Shown here piece by piece: positions 1-8,629 of a DNA stretch of 44,912 bases (position 1 is the first letter of the stretch; the number at the start of each line of letters is the position of its first letter). The stretch spans positions 1 through 44,912 of the IMG/VR virus record IMGVR_UViG_3300035388_000087. One strand, 5' to 3'. Position numbers and translations under genes: made by a program. The DNA is from a virus. Under the pieces are notes generated by a model. That model did not search any database. It had not been told where the DNA came from and was given only the letters and a program-made list of their open reading frames with translations.

Positions 1-1224
1 ATGAGACGAAAAGAAATTATACTTCCAAAGATTTACGAACCATCAGACGGATCCATAAAAGGATGGTTCATCTATTTTTCAATTTTTGACGATTTTACTG
101 GTAAAATGAAACGTACTAGGCGTTATGAGGGTTTTACCAAATGTAAATCTATTGATGAATGCCGCACTAATGCACAGCGTTTGGTGGATGAGTACACTCA
201 AAAACTCAATAATGGCTGGACTCCTTGGAAAGATAAACAGGTAATTTGGAGTGACAATTTAGTTTATTCTGATATCGCGAAACAGCGAAAACCTTTAAGA
301 AGAACAAAAAAAACAATATCTTATTGGTGTTCACTATATCTTGATACAAATAAAAACACTTGGGCAAAGGGTTCTTTCGATCATGCTAGAAGTGAATTAA
401 GGATTTTTACCGAATGGCTAAAAAGAAATAAACTAAATGAGATTGATGTTTCTGAGTTTACAAAAATTAATGCTCATGATTTTTTTGCTTATCTGGAGTC
501 GGATAAAGATCTAGATAGTAAACCTAAAAAACCTTTAAGAGGTGCAACGAAAAATAATTATGCAATTACTGTTCGTGGTGTTTGGAAATTGATGAGGATA
601 AAACACCCGCTTATTCCTGATCCGTGGAGTGAAATTCCTAAATATGCAAAAAAGACTATTCCACAACGACCATTAAAAAGGGGAGTAATTAGTGTTTTGA
701 AAACATATTTTGAAAAAAACGATCCGCAGATATGGTTAGCATGCCAATTTATGTATTACTGTTTTGTTCGCCCGAAAGAAATGAGGTTTATGCAAATAAA
801 ACATTTAGATTTATTTGAAGGAAAAATAACATTATTCGCTGATATTACAAAAGGAGGGAAGTCGAGAACTGTAGAAATTGCAGCCGAGTTTCTTGAATTA
901 CTCTGGGAAAAATATGAGTTAAATAAATTTCCTGAAGATTATTATGTGTTCACGGCTGAGTGTAAGCCTGGGAAGAAACCAATTAGCAAAAATTATTTTT
1001 GGAATCATTTTGACAAAGCCCGGAAAGAATTGAATATTCCAAAGGATTACAAATTTTACGGCTGGAAACACACGGGAGCGGTAAGAGCAATAAAGGCAGG
1101 GGCTTCAATAAAAGACATTCAGCAGCAAATGGGGCACAGCGATATTAAAATAACTGACGAATATTTAAAGAGTATGTCGGGATATGAAAGTGAGTTTTTT
1201 AAAAAGAAAATGCCAGGGATTTAG
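1..1224 (+). CDS. int: Tyrosine recombinase (phage integrase)
   Basis: Site-specific recombinase of the tyrosine (phage integrase) family, expected to integrate and excise the phage by a covalent 3'-phosphotyrosine intermediate. The 407-aa protein has an N-terminal arm-binding region, a SAM-like core-binding domain around residues 100-210 and a C-terminal catalytic domain. Visible catalytic positions are Arg257 (in FVRPKEM), a beta-hairpin Lys in TKGGKSR (284-289), Lys356-His357 in the YGWKHTG box, His379 in MGHSD and the nucleophile Tyr388 in DEYL. Box II reads Y-x-x-K instead of the usual H-x-x-R, a variation I believe is common in Bacteroidota integrases. It is one of two convincing plus-strand genes and faces the late operon. 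Its start codon is base 1 of the window, so its promoter is not visible. Confidence 0.96.
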   Translation: MRRKEIILPKIYEPSDGSIKGWFIYFSIFDDFTGKMKRTRRYEGFTKCKSIDECRTNAQRLVDEYTQKLNNGWTPWKDKQVIWSDNLVYSDIAKQRKPLRRTKKTISYWCSLYLDTNKNTWAKGSFDHARSELRIFTEWLKRNKLNEIDVSEFTKINAHDFFAYLESDKDLDSKPKKPLRGATKNNYAITVRGVWKLMRIKHPLIPDPWSEIPKYAKKTIPQRPLKRGVISVLKTYFEKNDPQIWLACQFMYYCFVRPKEMRFMQIKHLDLFEGKITLFADITKGGKSRTVEIAAEFLELLWEKYELNKFPEDYYVFTAECKPGKKPISKNYFWNHFDKARKELNIPKDYKFYGWKHTGAVRAIKAGASIKDIQQQMGHSDIKITDEYLKSMSGYESEFFKKKMPGI

Positions 1225-1427
1225 GAGTTAGAAAATTCCCACCGGTAACGTATTGTTTCACCATTTGTTTCTTGGTAAATAAAGTGGATTAATTCAATAA
1301 ATTTATTGATATCGCTGGATGAAAATTCACAAGCCTTTTCAGCCTCAAGTAACTCAATTACTAGACTTTTGCTAAAATATTTTTCTTTGTATAGTCGACT
1401 AAGGATTTTATTAATGCACTCCAGCAT
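1221..1427 (-). CDS. Small hypothetical protein convergent with integrase
   Basis: A 68-aa reading frame starting with ATG whose stop codon overlaps the integrase stop from the opposite strand. The composition is protein-like (amphipathic Leu/Lys/Glu-rich helices, one Trp near the C-terminus), but I recognise no family. It begins at the edge of the interleaved inverted repeats at 1429-1544, with no Shine-Dalgarno. It could be read through from the late tail operon or be a chance frame; coding status is uncertain. Confidence 0.4.
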   Translation of the reverse strand: MLECINKILSRLYKEKYFSKSLVIELLEAEKACEFSSSDINKFIELIHFIYQETNGETIRYRWEFSNS

Positions 1428-1428
1428 C

Positions 1429-1544
1429 CAATTGATTTAAAAAAAGGCCAGCCCAACGCTGTCGCACACCTAATAGGATGTACCACCCCGCTAGAGTGAT
1501 TCATTGAACTGGCAAATCAATTGCCTATTAGGAAAGTGCGACAG
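1429..1544. repeat. Two interleaved inverted repeats between integrase and late operon
   Basis: Arm A (CAATTGATTT at 1429-1438, then GCCAG at 1447-1451 after an 8-base insertion) is complementary to A' (CTGGC plus AAATCAATTG, 1509-1523). Arm B (CTGTCGCAC 1459-1467 and CCTAATAGG 1469-1477) is complementary to B' (CCTATTAGG 1524-1532 and GTGCGACAG 1536-1544). The order A-B-A'-B', with A' and B' directly adjacent, is pseudoknot-capable in RNA. As DNA it could be recombinase or excisionase binding sites next to int. On the minus strand a run of eight T follows GGCC, so it may also end the late transcript. Confidence 0.7.
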
Positions 1545-1563
1545 TGCAAATGTAGAGTAATTT

Positions 1564-3639
1564 TTACTTAGTCCAACCCTTAAATTTCCCACCTCCAAAA
1601 CTTTTATTTAAAATTTTGGTATAAACTTCTTCTAGGATAATTAGTGATTTCTGAAACTCAAATTTATTCTCAAAATTCAGGTTTGAGATAAATGCAGGAC
1701 TTACTTCGTTTTGAAATTCTAAGGGCAAGCGGCGTTTGTACCACGATATTATTTCTTCCCAGTAGCGGTTTTTTATTTCTTCCCAGTCCCATGAGATTGG
1801 AAGACAAGCACCACCGGTGGTGTTGTATTTAACAGTACTTGCAAATGGGTAGTTGTTGTTGTCTCCGGCAGGTGTTTCTATTCCTACATAAAACATTATT
1901 CGAAGCGGAAAATCATTTTTTATGCCAAATGCATTGCTGGTGCCAGGGGCGTGGATGGCTGGCATATGTCGGTTTTGGTAGCGTAATGGGATATTTCGCA
2001 TTAAAATTGGCGCAAACTTACTGCTTACCGGATCCTTACCTTCCCCATCTACATAATTTTCCCTGTCGTCGCCAATGGCTTGCCAGTCGTATTTTAGGTT
2101 TTCTTCGTCGAAAATACGTTTGTAGTAGCATTTTAGGCTTGTTACAAGATAAATGCTGCCAACTGGTGAAGGATTTGGAAGATTGGAGTAAAGAAATACA
2201 GCTCCATCGGTTTGTATGTCGCGAAAATTGTCGTTTAGTAAATCGTCAGGTCCTTCGAACTCAAATTTAAAGGTAGTACCTCGGTAGGAATTTGTATCTA
2301 CTTTTAAGGTTTCTTTTATCAATCCTTTCGATAAATCGGCGGTTGTATTGTCTTTTAAAAGATTTTGCAAATATTTAAATTCTACAGTTTTGCTTTTTTC
2401 GTTTATAAACGGAAGCATTTCTGCTAAGGCAAAGAAATTATTTAAAAATTCTTTGGTATCCATGTTTTTTACATGATTACGATAATAAATATTATTCTCG
2501 TATTCGTTAATTTCAGGTGCATCGAGGTTGGTTATTTGTGTCCAGCCTTCAATTATTTTTGCATCGTAGATTTTTCCACCTACATCTTTGTAGTAAATTC
2601 TAGTTTGTAAATCGTGGTTTACATTAATTTGTTCAATTAAATGTTGGTAATTTAGGTTACTAACATAAACTGTTGTGGCATCGGGATGACAGGGATGCTC
2701 GAAGGTGTGTAAAACAACGCCGTTGTAGATTATCTCCACATAATAATATTCAAAATCGGGAGTAAGGTTAAAATGGTCTACCCTGTGTTGTAAATAATAT
2801 TGAAAATTATATCTTCCCTGAAATGTTACTCTGTACTTTCCAGTTGCGACGGTGTAATGGTTGCCCGGATCTTGTATGTCTGTATCCCAACGAATTTCTC
2901 GGTTTGTGTTTAAATCTATAAGTTCATCGAGGACCTTTCCATAAAAGAATGTACTTTTTAAATTGTCTAATGCAAAATTATTGTAAACGAGTGCTTTCTT
3001 AAACATTTCATCCTCGAATGGATCTCCTTTTACTGTGTATCCTGCATATTCGTAAATCTTCGAAATTATGTACAATAAATAAAGTTGTGGGACCAGACAA
3101 TTATTATTTTCTGTTGTTACCAAAAAAACATCTTCGAAATTATTGATTATTCCGCCAAATTGCTCGTTTTTCTCGCCGTAGAAATTGGGATTTGAAATTG
3201 ATGGAAATTGATGATTTATTTCAGGGTAGGATTTATGTATTTGTTCATTCGCATGAGCAATGATATTAGTAGCAATAAAAGTTTCTTTATCAAGAATTTC
3301 GGGCAATTGGATATCATTTATCTTATCAGAAAAAAGACCGGCACCTACAATCATTTCTATTTGTATAGTAGTTGCTTTACTTTTTTTAGCAATCCAGTTA
3401 CCTTCTTTTACTTTGTTGCCATTAAACTTAATTAACCCGGGCTTTTCGCTGTACGAAATATCTAAGCGGTTTATGCGAAACGGGAAACCAAAAGCGGCTG
3501 CATTTGTGGGTGTGTTGGGAATAGAGAAAGCATAAACATAACTTCCTGCAGTGCCGCCAACAATTGGCGAACGTAAAGTAAGATTAAAACTTACATTAGA
3601 AATATCGAGGATTACTCCATTGGCAACGAGTTCGAGCAT
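1564..3639 (-). CDS. Distal tail / baseplate structural protein
   Basis: A 691-aa protein, the last gene of the late operon. I recognise no named domain, but it has the look of large distal tail proteins of Bacteroidota siphophages: a beta-rich N-terminus, many aromatic and Asn residues, no signal peptide and no coiled coil. It lies 6 bp after the upstream membrane protein gene and downstream of the receptor-binding protein, in the tail-tip block. A role in the tail tip or baseplate is inferred from position, size and composition. Several opposite-strand frames inside it are shadows. Confidence 0.7.
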   Translation of the reverse strand: MLELVANGVILDISNVSFNLTLRSPIVGGTAGSYVYAFSIPNTPTNAAAFGFPFRINRLDISYSEKPGLIKFNGNKVKEGNWIAKKSKATTIQIEMIVGAGLFSDKINDIQLPEILDKETFIATNIIAHANEQIHKSYPEINHQFPSISNPNFYGEKNEQFGGIINNFEDVFLVTTENNNCLVPQLYLLYIISKIYEYAGYTVKGDPFEDEMFKKALVYNNFALDNLKSTFFYGKVLDELIDLNTNREIRWDTDIQDPGNHYTVATGKYRVTFQGRYNFQYYLQHRVDHFNLTPDFEYYYVEIIYNGVVLHTFEHPCHPDATTVYVSNLNYQHLIEQINVNHDLQTRIYYKDVGGKIYDAKIIEGWTQITNLDAPEINEYENNIYYRNHVKNMDTKEFLNNFFALAEMLPFINEKSKTVEFKYLQNLLKDNTTADLSKGLIKETLKVDTNSYRGTTFKFEFEGPDDLLNDNFRDIQTDGAVFLYSNLPNPSPVGSIYLVTSLKCYYKRIFDEENLKYDWQAIGDDRENYVDGEGKDPVSSKFAPILMRNIPLRYQNRHMPAIHAPGTSNAFGIKNDFPLRIMFYVGIETPAGDNNNYPFASTVKYNTTGGACLPISWDWEEIKNRYWEEIISWYKRRLPLEFQNEVSPAFISNLNFENKFEFQKSLIILEEVYTKILNKSFGGGKFKGWTK

Positions 3640-3645
3640 GCATTT

Positions 3646-4197
3646 TTAATCTATATTTTTCAAAAACTTCTCTTTAATAAATTGTAAAAGCGATTTGCCA
3701 ATGAACCAGGCAATCATGCCGGGAATGGTAAATGCTGCAATACCAATAAGGATAAAAATGTTTTTCCAAAATTGGAACCAATGTTCACCATCAGTTTTAA
3801 AAACTCTAATTGTTGATGAAAATGCAAATGCTTCTTCATATTTGGCCTTTACTCCGAAATGATACCATTTTTTCACATATGGCATTAATTTACCTTCCTT
3901 ATCTTTCTTCCACTTATTATTAGAACTTGTATTAAGATTTAACCACTGGAGGGTATAATTCTTAAATAAAAAGCGAAAAGGATTCTTCCACTTACTTCTA
4001 ACAGAGTGATCTTCCAACTCATTGCATAAATTGTACAATCCTGCTGCAATAAATGTTATCGAAAGTCTCCACCACCAAACAGATATGTATGCTAAAATTA
4101 ATTCTGTTGGAATTTCTATACCTAGTTCCCGAAGAATAAGGTAGGTCGCTGATATTACAAAAGCGAGCGCAACAAAAACTATCAAATACTTTTTCAT
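3646..4197 (-). CDS. Phage membrane protein, three predicted TM segments
   Basis: About 183 aa starting at the Met of MKKYLIVFVALAF; a start 20 codons upstream would run into the preceding gene. The first 20 residues form a TM segment, a second hydrophobic segment follows (LILAYISVWWWRLSITFIA), then a Trp/Tyr/Lys-rich soluble loop and a C-terminal hydrophobic segment (IFILIGIAAFTIPGMIAWFI). It lies among tail-tip genes, so it may act at the membrane late in infection (lysis helper, superinfection exclusion) or be cargo. No family is assigned with confidence. Confidence 0.65.
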   Translation of the reverse strand: MKKYLIVFVALAFVISATYLILRELGIEIPTELILAYISVWWWRLSITFIAAGLYNLCNELEDHSVRSKWKNPFRFLFKNYTLQWLNLNTSSNNKWKKDKEGKLMPYVKKWYHFGVKAKYEEAFAFSSTIRVFKTDGEHWFQFWKNIFILIGIAAFTIPGMIAWFIGKSLLQFIKEKFLKNID

Positions 4198-4201
4198 AAT
4201 C

Positions 4202-4483
4202 CTATATTTCTGGCTCAATGGCCGGTTCGTAACTATCAACAAGTTCAATTCCTTCAATAATCTCAGGATAATGTTCCTGGACTTCTGCGGTTATTGGCAT
4301 AACGCAATTATCATTTACATCATGCATATGCTCTTCGGGAGCATAACGCTGTGTTGCATTTGTTGCTGAATAACCCTTTGCTGCACCAATGGCAGTATTT
4401 AGGTTGTTGTATTGCTCTTCTGTTAAAAGTGCATATTTTAGCCTGAAACTAGGCTCTTCTGGTAAAATTATTTCTTCTGGCAT
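4202..4483 (-). CDS. Small acidic tail-region protein
   Basis: A 93-aa acidic protein whose C-terminus is rich in Glu, Pro and Ile. It follows the receptor-binding protein by 4 bp and precedes the membrane protein by 4 bp. Genes in this position often encode tail-fibre accessory or assembly proteins, but nothing in the sequence proves that. It contains short Ala/Asn-rich helical stretches (TAIGAAKGYSATNATQ) and a His cluster (EEHMHD). Confidence 0.6.
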   Translation of the reverse strand: MPEEIILPEEPSFRLKYALLTEEQYNNLNTAIGAAKGYSATNATQRYAPEEHMHDVNDNCVMPITAEVQEHYPEIIEGIELVDSYEPAIEPEI

Positions 4484-4487
4484 GGTT

Positions 4488-5777
4488 TTATTGTTTTATT
4501 AAACGAATTGAAGCACCAATTTTATTCGAATTGGGCCAAAATAATACAGTTGTTGTTACAATAACATCGCTATTCATTATTACATAAGGAATGTTACTTG
4601 TTACCCCCCAAAAGAGTGATCTTAATTTAAGCAATGCAAATGAACCATCACCAAAATACCTCCCACCGCAAGGTAATGATGAAAAGCCACTTGTATTATC
4701 AGCCCCAGTATTTGGGGTATTCCAATAATCCGTTCCTGATAATTTCATTTTGCCTCCGGCAATACTCATTCCACCCAATTCTGTAAATAAGGCATTATAA
4801 TCTGATTCACTAGGAATTCTCCAACCCCAAGGCGTTGTAGGATTTGCAAGATTATAAGCATCAATATCCTGCTGAATTTTCTCAACAGCATACCAGTTAT
4901 ATAGTTTGCCATAAATCGCACCATTAGCCGGATCGTTGTTATAATAGCTCCATGCAGGAGTAGTTAATGCTGTCCATTCTGCATTATCTGTAACTTCTGG
5001 AATTACAGTTCCCATTGGTGTACAAACAATATCTAAATTAGATGTTGCCCATTCCTGCTCTCCAATTTGTACACTTTCAACCTCGGGCAACCATGTGCGT
5101 ATCATTGCGGCCTCGGCTGCTACTTGCTCGGCTGTCATTGCACCTGATTGAATGCGGTGGTAGAAGTATTTACCAAAGAAAGAATAATTAGCACTATTAA
5201 AAAACAACTTACTAAAATTAGAGTTAGTTATTGCTGCGATCGTATTTTTTACGATCCCATTAATGTATACAGATAATTGACCTTCACCATTTGCGATTAG
5301 AGTAATTATAGATATTGACCCTATAATAAAACTGCTATTATCTAGTAAATTTTTGTAACTTAAAGAATCTTGTTCTCTCCAATATAAATTAGAATTATTA
5401 CCTGATTTTAACAGCAGACCATCAGTAGAATTAGGTAATAGTATTGTTGTAGTTAAACCTCCATTCCACAGAATTGCCATAGTAATACTCCAAGCATTAC
5501 TGTCTGAAAAAGAGATTTCAGAATGCTCTAAATATTTAATTTCATGACCACCATTATAAGCACAAAGAACCTCGTTTGGAGCAATATTCCCTCTTAAATA
5601 AGGCTGGTTGAGTTCGGTTGTTTGCACTAAATCGTTGCCGTTTGCAATCCAGTCGCCGCCTACTTTTTTAAAACTGGCATCATGGCCCTTTGTTAGAAAT
5701 TTGTAAATGGTGCTTTCGCGTTCTTTTCTTCCTGCTTCGGCAAACCACAGTAGTTTTGTATTTTCTAGTAAATTCAT
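4488..5777 (-). CDS. Receptor-binding protein: LamG-like domain plus FISUMP domain
   Basis: A 429-aa tail protein with two modules. Residues ~60-215 resemble a concanavalin/LamG-type jelly roll (strand pattern around DGLLLKSG and SVYINGIVKN, ending with a helix near EQVAAEAAMIRTWLP). Residues ~235-429 match the Fibrobacter succinogenes major paralogous (FISUMP) domain: IGEQEWATSNLD, then YGKLYNWYAV, WGWRIPSESDY, GFSSLPCGGRY and a terminal ASIRLIK. FISUMP domains have a C-type-lectin/formylglycine-enzyme-like fold and are common on Bacteroidota surface and phage adhesin proteins. Together with its place after the distal tail genes, this suggests host-receptor or glycan binding. No reverse transcriptase or template repeat is visible nearby, so diversity generation is not supported. 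Confidence 0.85.
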   Translation of the reverse strand: MNLLENTKLLWFAEAGRKERESTIYKFLTKGHDASFKKVGGDWIANGNDLVQTTELNQPYLRGNIAPNEVLCAYNGGHEIKYLEHSEISFSDSNAWSITMAILWNGGLTTTILLPNSTDGLLLKSGNNSNLYWREQDSLSYKNLLDNSSFIIGSISIITLIANGEGQLSVYINGIVKNTIAAITNSNFSKLFFNSANYSFFGKYFYHRIQSGAMTAEQVAAEAAMIRTWLPEVESVQIGEQEWATSNLDIVCTPMGTVIPEVTDNAEWTALTTPAWSYYNNDPANGAIYGKLYNWYAVEKIQQDIDAYNLANPTTPWGWRIPSESDYNALFTELGGMSIAGGKMKLSGTDYWNTPNTGADNTSGFSSLPCGGRYFGDGSFALLKLRSLFWGVTSNIPYVIMNSDVIVTTTVLFWPNSNKIGASIRLIKQ

Positions 5778-5778
5778 A

Positions 5779-6051
5779 TTACAAATTAATTAGTGAGTTA
5801 AACACTGTTTGGGTTATCTGGCTGTTGCCAATTACTCCGCCATCGGCTTTAACCAAATTAGAGTAGGTGAGAAACGCAGCATAATTATCGGCAATTTGTT
5901 GGTTGTACAGAAAACCAATTACACGGCCACTAATGCCTTTATTGCCAATTACTCCACCATCGGCAGCAACAGCCGCAAAATATGCATCAGTAATTTGCTG
6001 AGATTCGTTTACAAATCCACCGCAACCTATTATGTTAGCCAGTATGTTCAT
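5779..6051 (-). CDS. Small tail protein with two DGGVIGN repeats
   Basis: A 90-aa protein with an internal duplication: AADGGVIGNKGISG (residues ~28-41) and KADGGVIGNSQITQ (~68-81), each followed by a hydrophobic stretch. The duplication is also visible in the DNA (near-identical blocks around 5829 and 5950). A similar DDGGTINSESISKK motif ends the 560-aa tail protein encoded upstream. Its start overlaps the stop of the 96-aa gene, and the receptor-binding protein follows after 1 bp. Probably a minor tail-tip or fibre-linker component; function unknown. Confidence 0.65.
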   Translation of the reverse strand: MNILANIIGCGGFVNESQQITDAYFAAVAADGGVIGNKGISGRVIGFLYNQQIADNYAAFLTYSNLVKADGGVIGNSQITQTVFNSLINL

Positions 6052-6341
6052 TATTCTGTTTCGTCGCTGTGTACAGAAGTAATTCCAATTAGCCCGTTGG
6101 CATTGTCGGTATTGGTTAATTTAACCTTTCTTACCCTAAACGGATAAGTAACACCCGCCACCAAATAAAATATTTTTGGAGTTGTTGAGCCTTCAAGTTC
6201 CAGGTTATAATTACCTGTTTGGTTGCAATGCACCTTTGCTCCAACTACATTAATATTGTTGTCGTCGTGGGCTGTAATGTCAAATGGATAGTTGGCTTCC
6301 ATGTCAACAATCTGTCCTCCTTTTGTGAAATTCTTTGCCAT
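6051..6341 (-). CDS. Small beta-rich virion protein (spike/tip-like)
   Basis: A 96-aa beta-rich protein (GNYNLELEG, IFYLVAGVTYPFRVRKVKL, GLIGITSVHS). The pattern of a neutral strand, a 'value of the field' strand and then PFRVRKV loosely resembles small spike-base or tip proteins of siphophages; this is a weak similarity. It is the first gene behind the late promoter at 6356-6390, with about 14 nt between the -7 element and ATG, so it heads the receptor-binding transcription unit (6341 to 1564). Confidence 0.6.
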   Translation of the reverse strand: MAKNFTKGGQIVDMEANYPFDITAHDDNNINVVGAKVHCNQTGNYNLELEGSTTPKIFYLVAGVTYPFRVRKVKLTNTDNANGLIGITSVHSDETE

Positions 6342-6355
6342 AATTATTTTTTTTA

Positions 6356-6390
6356 CAAATGTATTTTCAAACTAATGTTTCAAAAAGGAC
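6356..6390 (-). promoter_or_regulatory. Late promoter P6 (GTCCTTT-N20-TACATTTG)
   Basis: On the minus strand GTCCTTT (6390-6384) is followed by exactly 20 bp and then TACATTTG (6363-6356), a perfect Bacteroidota -7 element. The upstream box overlaps the stop codon of the 560-aa tail gene. It should drive the spike, receptor-binding and terminal tail genes. One of six sites with identical spacing. Confidence 0.75.
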
Positions 6391-6392
6391 AA

Positions 6393-8075
6393 TTACTGAA
6401 GTAATAATTGTTTAATTACCTTTTTAGAAATGCTTTCGCTGTTAATAGTGCCGCCATCGTCGGTAACAATTGTGCGATATTGATCGTAAATTTTATCGGT
6501 TAAAATATCCAGAGGATCCGAGTTGAGAATATTTCCAACAATATTAGAATAACGAGAATCATTAAAATCAGGTTCAAACAAAATATCTATTCCGTAAAGA
6601 TTTTCGCGGTCCTTTTGCCTTTGTATTTTACCAGTTTTTAATATAACTGGAAGAAGGAAATCGCCCATGGCTAAATAAACATCATCGCTTAAAAGCAATT
6701 CTTCAAGCCATTGTCGGGTTTGTTTTCCGTTTTGTTTTAGCCAGCCACTATTTAAGGAGTAGGAAGAAATATTTTCGCGTTCGGAAATTCTTCGTCTAAA
6801 GGCATTGTCTGTAAGCACTTCAATTTCTTTACGCTTTACATTGTCGGAAATTTTTAAATCGCCTGTACAATGCAGCATATCGTACATATTAAAGGAATTG
6901 CGAAAAACTATTGTACGAACATTCAGATATTCGGAATGATCGAGAATAAAAGTCTTTATTTCAGAAATGATATTTTCTTTATCATCTTCTACCCAAACAT
7001 CGTATTTAACTAATTCGGAAATATCTTTTCCAATAAAAATTTCGTGAGCTCCACATAGAATTTCAAAAACCGTATAAGTTTCTTCAGAAATACTGTCTAT
7101 TGTAGAAACAACTTCGCCCGTGGCGTAATACTCCTTTACCTTAACATGCATAAGGGTTTTGGAGTGTATAAAAAACAGCCGTTCGGGCATTCCCGGCATT
7201 GTAATTTTTGTAGCCGGCGAATGAGTTAGAAAACGTTTGTCGTTATTCATGTAGGCGAAATAATCAGTGTTTTCGTCGCTTAAAAAATCGCTGTCAATTT
7301 TTTTAAGACCACCCGCCATCACCCATATAGGATGGTCATATGTGGTTTGCAATTGTGTAAATTGTCCGTTGTAGAATTCCGCAAAACGGATATAAAATTT
7401 CTTACAAGCATCTTCTAAAACATTAGTAAGCGAACCGTTGTAAGGAAAGGAGAACGAACTTTTAAGAAACGGCCTTAGATATTCCTGCAGGTCGGAAATA
7501 GCAATATTGTTACCGTTAAGCGGCACAAGATCCTCGCCAATTGGCTGGCCACCAATACGGAGATTATTATAAAAAACCGGAGCGAAATAAATTCTGTAGT
7601 CGGCAGGCATACTGCCATCGTTTCCGGGAATATTATTTGTAACAGTTAAGCCAGTAATATCAGTATTGTCAAGGTCTAGGCTGAAAAGGCTACCTGTTTC
7701 GTAAGCCAGAAAAGCGATTCCCGCCGAGTTATGCGGCCAAATAATGTAATTTTTTGCAAAGATGTAGTTTAGACTAATATCGTCGCACACTTGTTGAAGA
7801 AATTCGGCAAATGTTTGTTCAATATCCCAGGTTCTAAGATTTAAACCCGAATTATCAGGATTCTCTTTAAACGTAAACAAAAACATTTCACCCATTGCCG
7901 ACATCTCAAAAGATTTATCCAAATAAACCGTTTGTGAGTCGGGAAATTCGAGGTAAATACTTGCCTGTGTTTTGCCAAAAAGCGAAGTACAAAGCACCTC
8001 AAAGTTCAGTCCTTCATCCAGCAAAGCCAACGATGGCGGCTGTTTAATAAGTTCTATGTTTTGTGAAGAAGCCAT
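6393..8075 (-). CDS. Tail structural protein (baseplate/distal tail)
   Basis: A 560-aa protein starting MASSQNIELIKQPPS, with a beta-rich N-terminus typical of phage tail proteins that lack signal peptides. The middle contains strands around YRIYFAPVFYNNL and GGLKKIDSDFLSDENT. The C-terminus ends with a helical, fibre-linker-like motif, VTDDGGTINSESISKKV, which recurs in the 90-aa protein downstream. Its start overlaps the spanin stop by one base. Position after lysis genes and before the receptor-binding unit suggests a distal-tail or hub component; no catalytic motif is visible. Confidence 0.7.
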   Translation of the reverse strand: MASSQNIELIKQPPSLALLDEGLNFEVLCTSLFGKTQASIYLEFPDSQTVYLDKSFEMSAMGEMFLFTFKENPDNSGLNLRTWDIEQTFAEFLQQVCDDISLNYIFAKNYIIWPHNSAGIAFLAYETGSLFSLDLDNTDITGLTVTNNIPGNDGSMPADYRIYFAPVFYNNLRIGGQPIGEDLVPLNGNNIAISDLQEYLRPFLKSSFSFPYNGSLTNVLEDACKKFYIRFAEFYNGQFTQLQTTYDHPIWVMAGGLKKIDSDFLSDENTDYFAYMNNDKRFLTHSPATKITMPGMPERLFFIHSKTLMHVKVKEYYATGEVVSTIDSISEETYTVFEILCGAHEIFIGKDISELVKYDVWVEDDKENIISEIKTFILDHSEYLNVRTIVFRNSFNMYDMLHCTGDLKISDNVKRKEIEVLTDNAFRRRISERENISSYSLNSGWLKQNGKQTRQWLEELLLSDDVYLAMGDFLLPVILKTGKIQRQKDRENLYGIDILFEPDFNDSRYSNIVGNILNSDPLDILTDKIYDQYRTIVTDDGGTINSESISKKVIKQLLLQ

Positions 8076-8629
8076 TATATTCCAAATAATTTAAGCCAGA
8101 ATTTTTTTGTGAAACAGACAATAAAACCAATTACAAAGCCAATTAGATAGTTTTTTATTCGCATAAAAAATGGAATGGTTTTTACTGTTTTTTCGGTTGA
8201 TTTATTGAAATATGTTGAATCGGCGGTAATTGCTATTTGTCTTAGATATTCTTTGTAATAGTAATTTTTCCAATAAACTATTATGCTGTCTTCGTTTACT
8301 TTGTTTGTTACTTCTAGTTTTCCATTTTGGAAATTAAAATCTTGATGTATTCTATTCCCTGATTCTAATTCTTCAATTTCACGGATCAATACATTATTAT
8401 TACTGTCGCATTCGAAAAGCAGATTTAAAGAAGTGCTATCGGCAACGAACTTAATTACTTCTTTTTGTAAAACTTCTTTCTCCTCTTTTGAAGAAGAATC
8501 TTGTTTTACTTCTAGTTTAGAAGTTTCGGTAGTGGTTTCGGTAGTTGTTTCTTTTGTTGTGCCGCACGAAAGCAGTGATAATAGTAATAGTACAACAAGA
8601 ATTTCAATTAGATATTTAATTTTTTTCAT
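8075..8629 (-). CDS. Probable unimolecular spanin (lipobox plus C-terminal TM)
   Basis: A 184-aa protein with a lipoprotein signal (MKKIKYLIEILVVLLLLSLL then SC, lipobox LLSC, acylated Cys22). A Thr/Glu/Ser-rich linker (~24-60) and a long periplasmic segment follow, then a C-terminal TM segment (~160-178, LIGFVIGFIVCF) followed by Lys. A lipid anchor in the outer membrane and a TM anchor in the inner membrane in one chain is the signature of a u-spanin (phage T1 gp11 type), which fuses the two membranes at the end of lysis. It overlaps the DUF5675 gene by the ATGA tetranucleotide, which fits a lysis cassette. Confidence 0.75.
   Translation of the reverse strand: MKKIKYLIEILVVLLLLSLLSCGTTKETTTETTTETSKLEVKQDSSSKEEKEVLQKEVIKFVADSTSLNLLFECDSNNNVLIREIEELESGNRIHQDFNFQNGKLEVTNKVNEDSIIVYWKNYYYKEYLRQIAITADSTYFNKSTEKTVKTIPFFMRIKNYLIGFVIGFIVCFTKKFWLKLFGI

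Noticed and set aside
1451-1457. GCCCAAC resembles the R box of an integron attC site
   Set aside because: No matching GTTRRRY partner at the far arm, no IntI-type insertion in the integrase, and no cassette array.
1839-2270. 143-aa plus-strand frame inside the 691-aa tail gene
   Set aside because: Antisense shadow, Cys/Trp-rich, no RBS and fully covered by a good coding gene.
4488-5777. Diversity-generating retroelement target
   Set aside because: FISUMP folds resemble C-type lectins used by DGRs, but no reverse transcriptase or template repeat is present in the window.
6607-6615. A plus-strand GTCCTTT inside the 560-aa tail gene
   Set aside because: No -7 element 20 bp downstream, and it lies inside a coding gene on the opposite strand.
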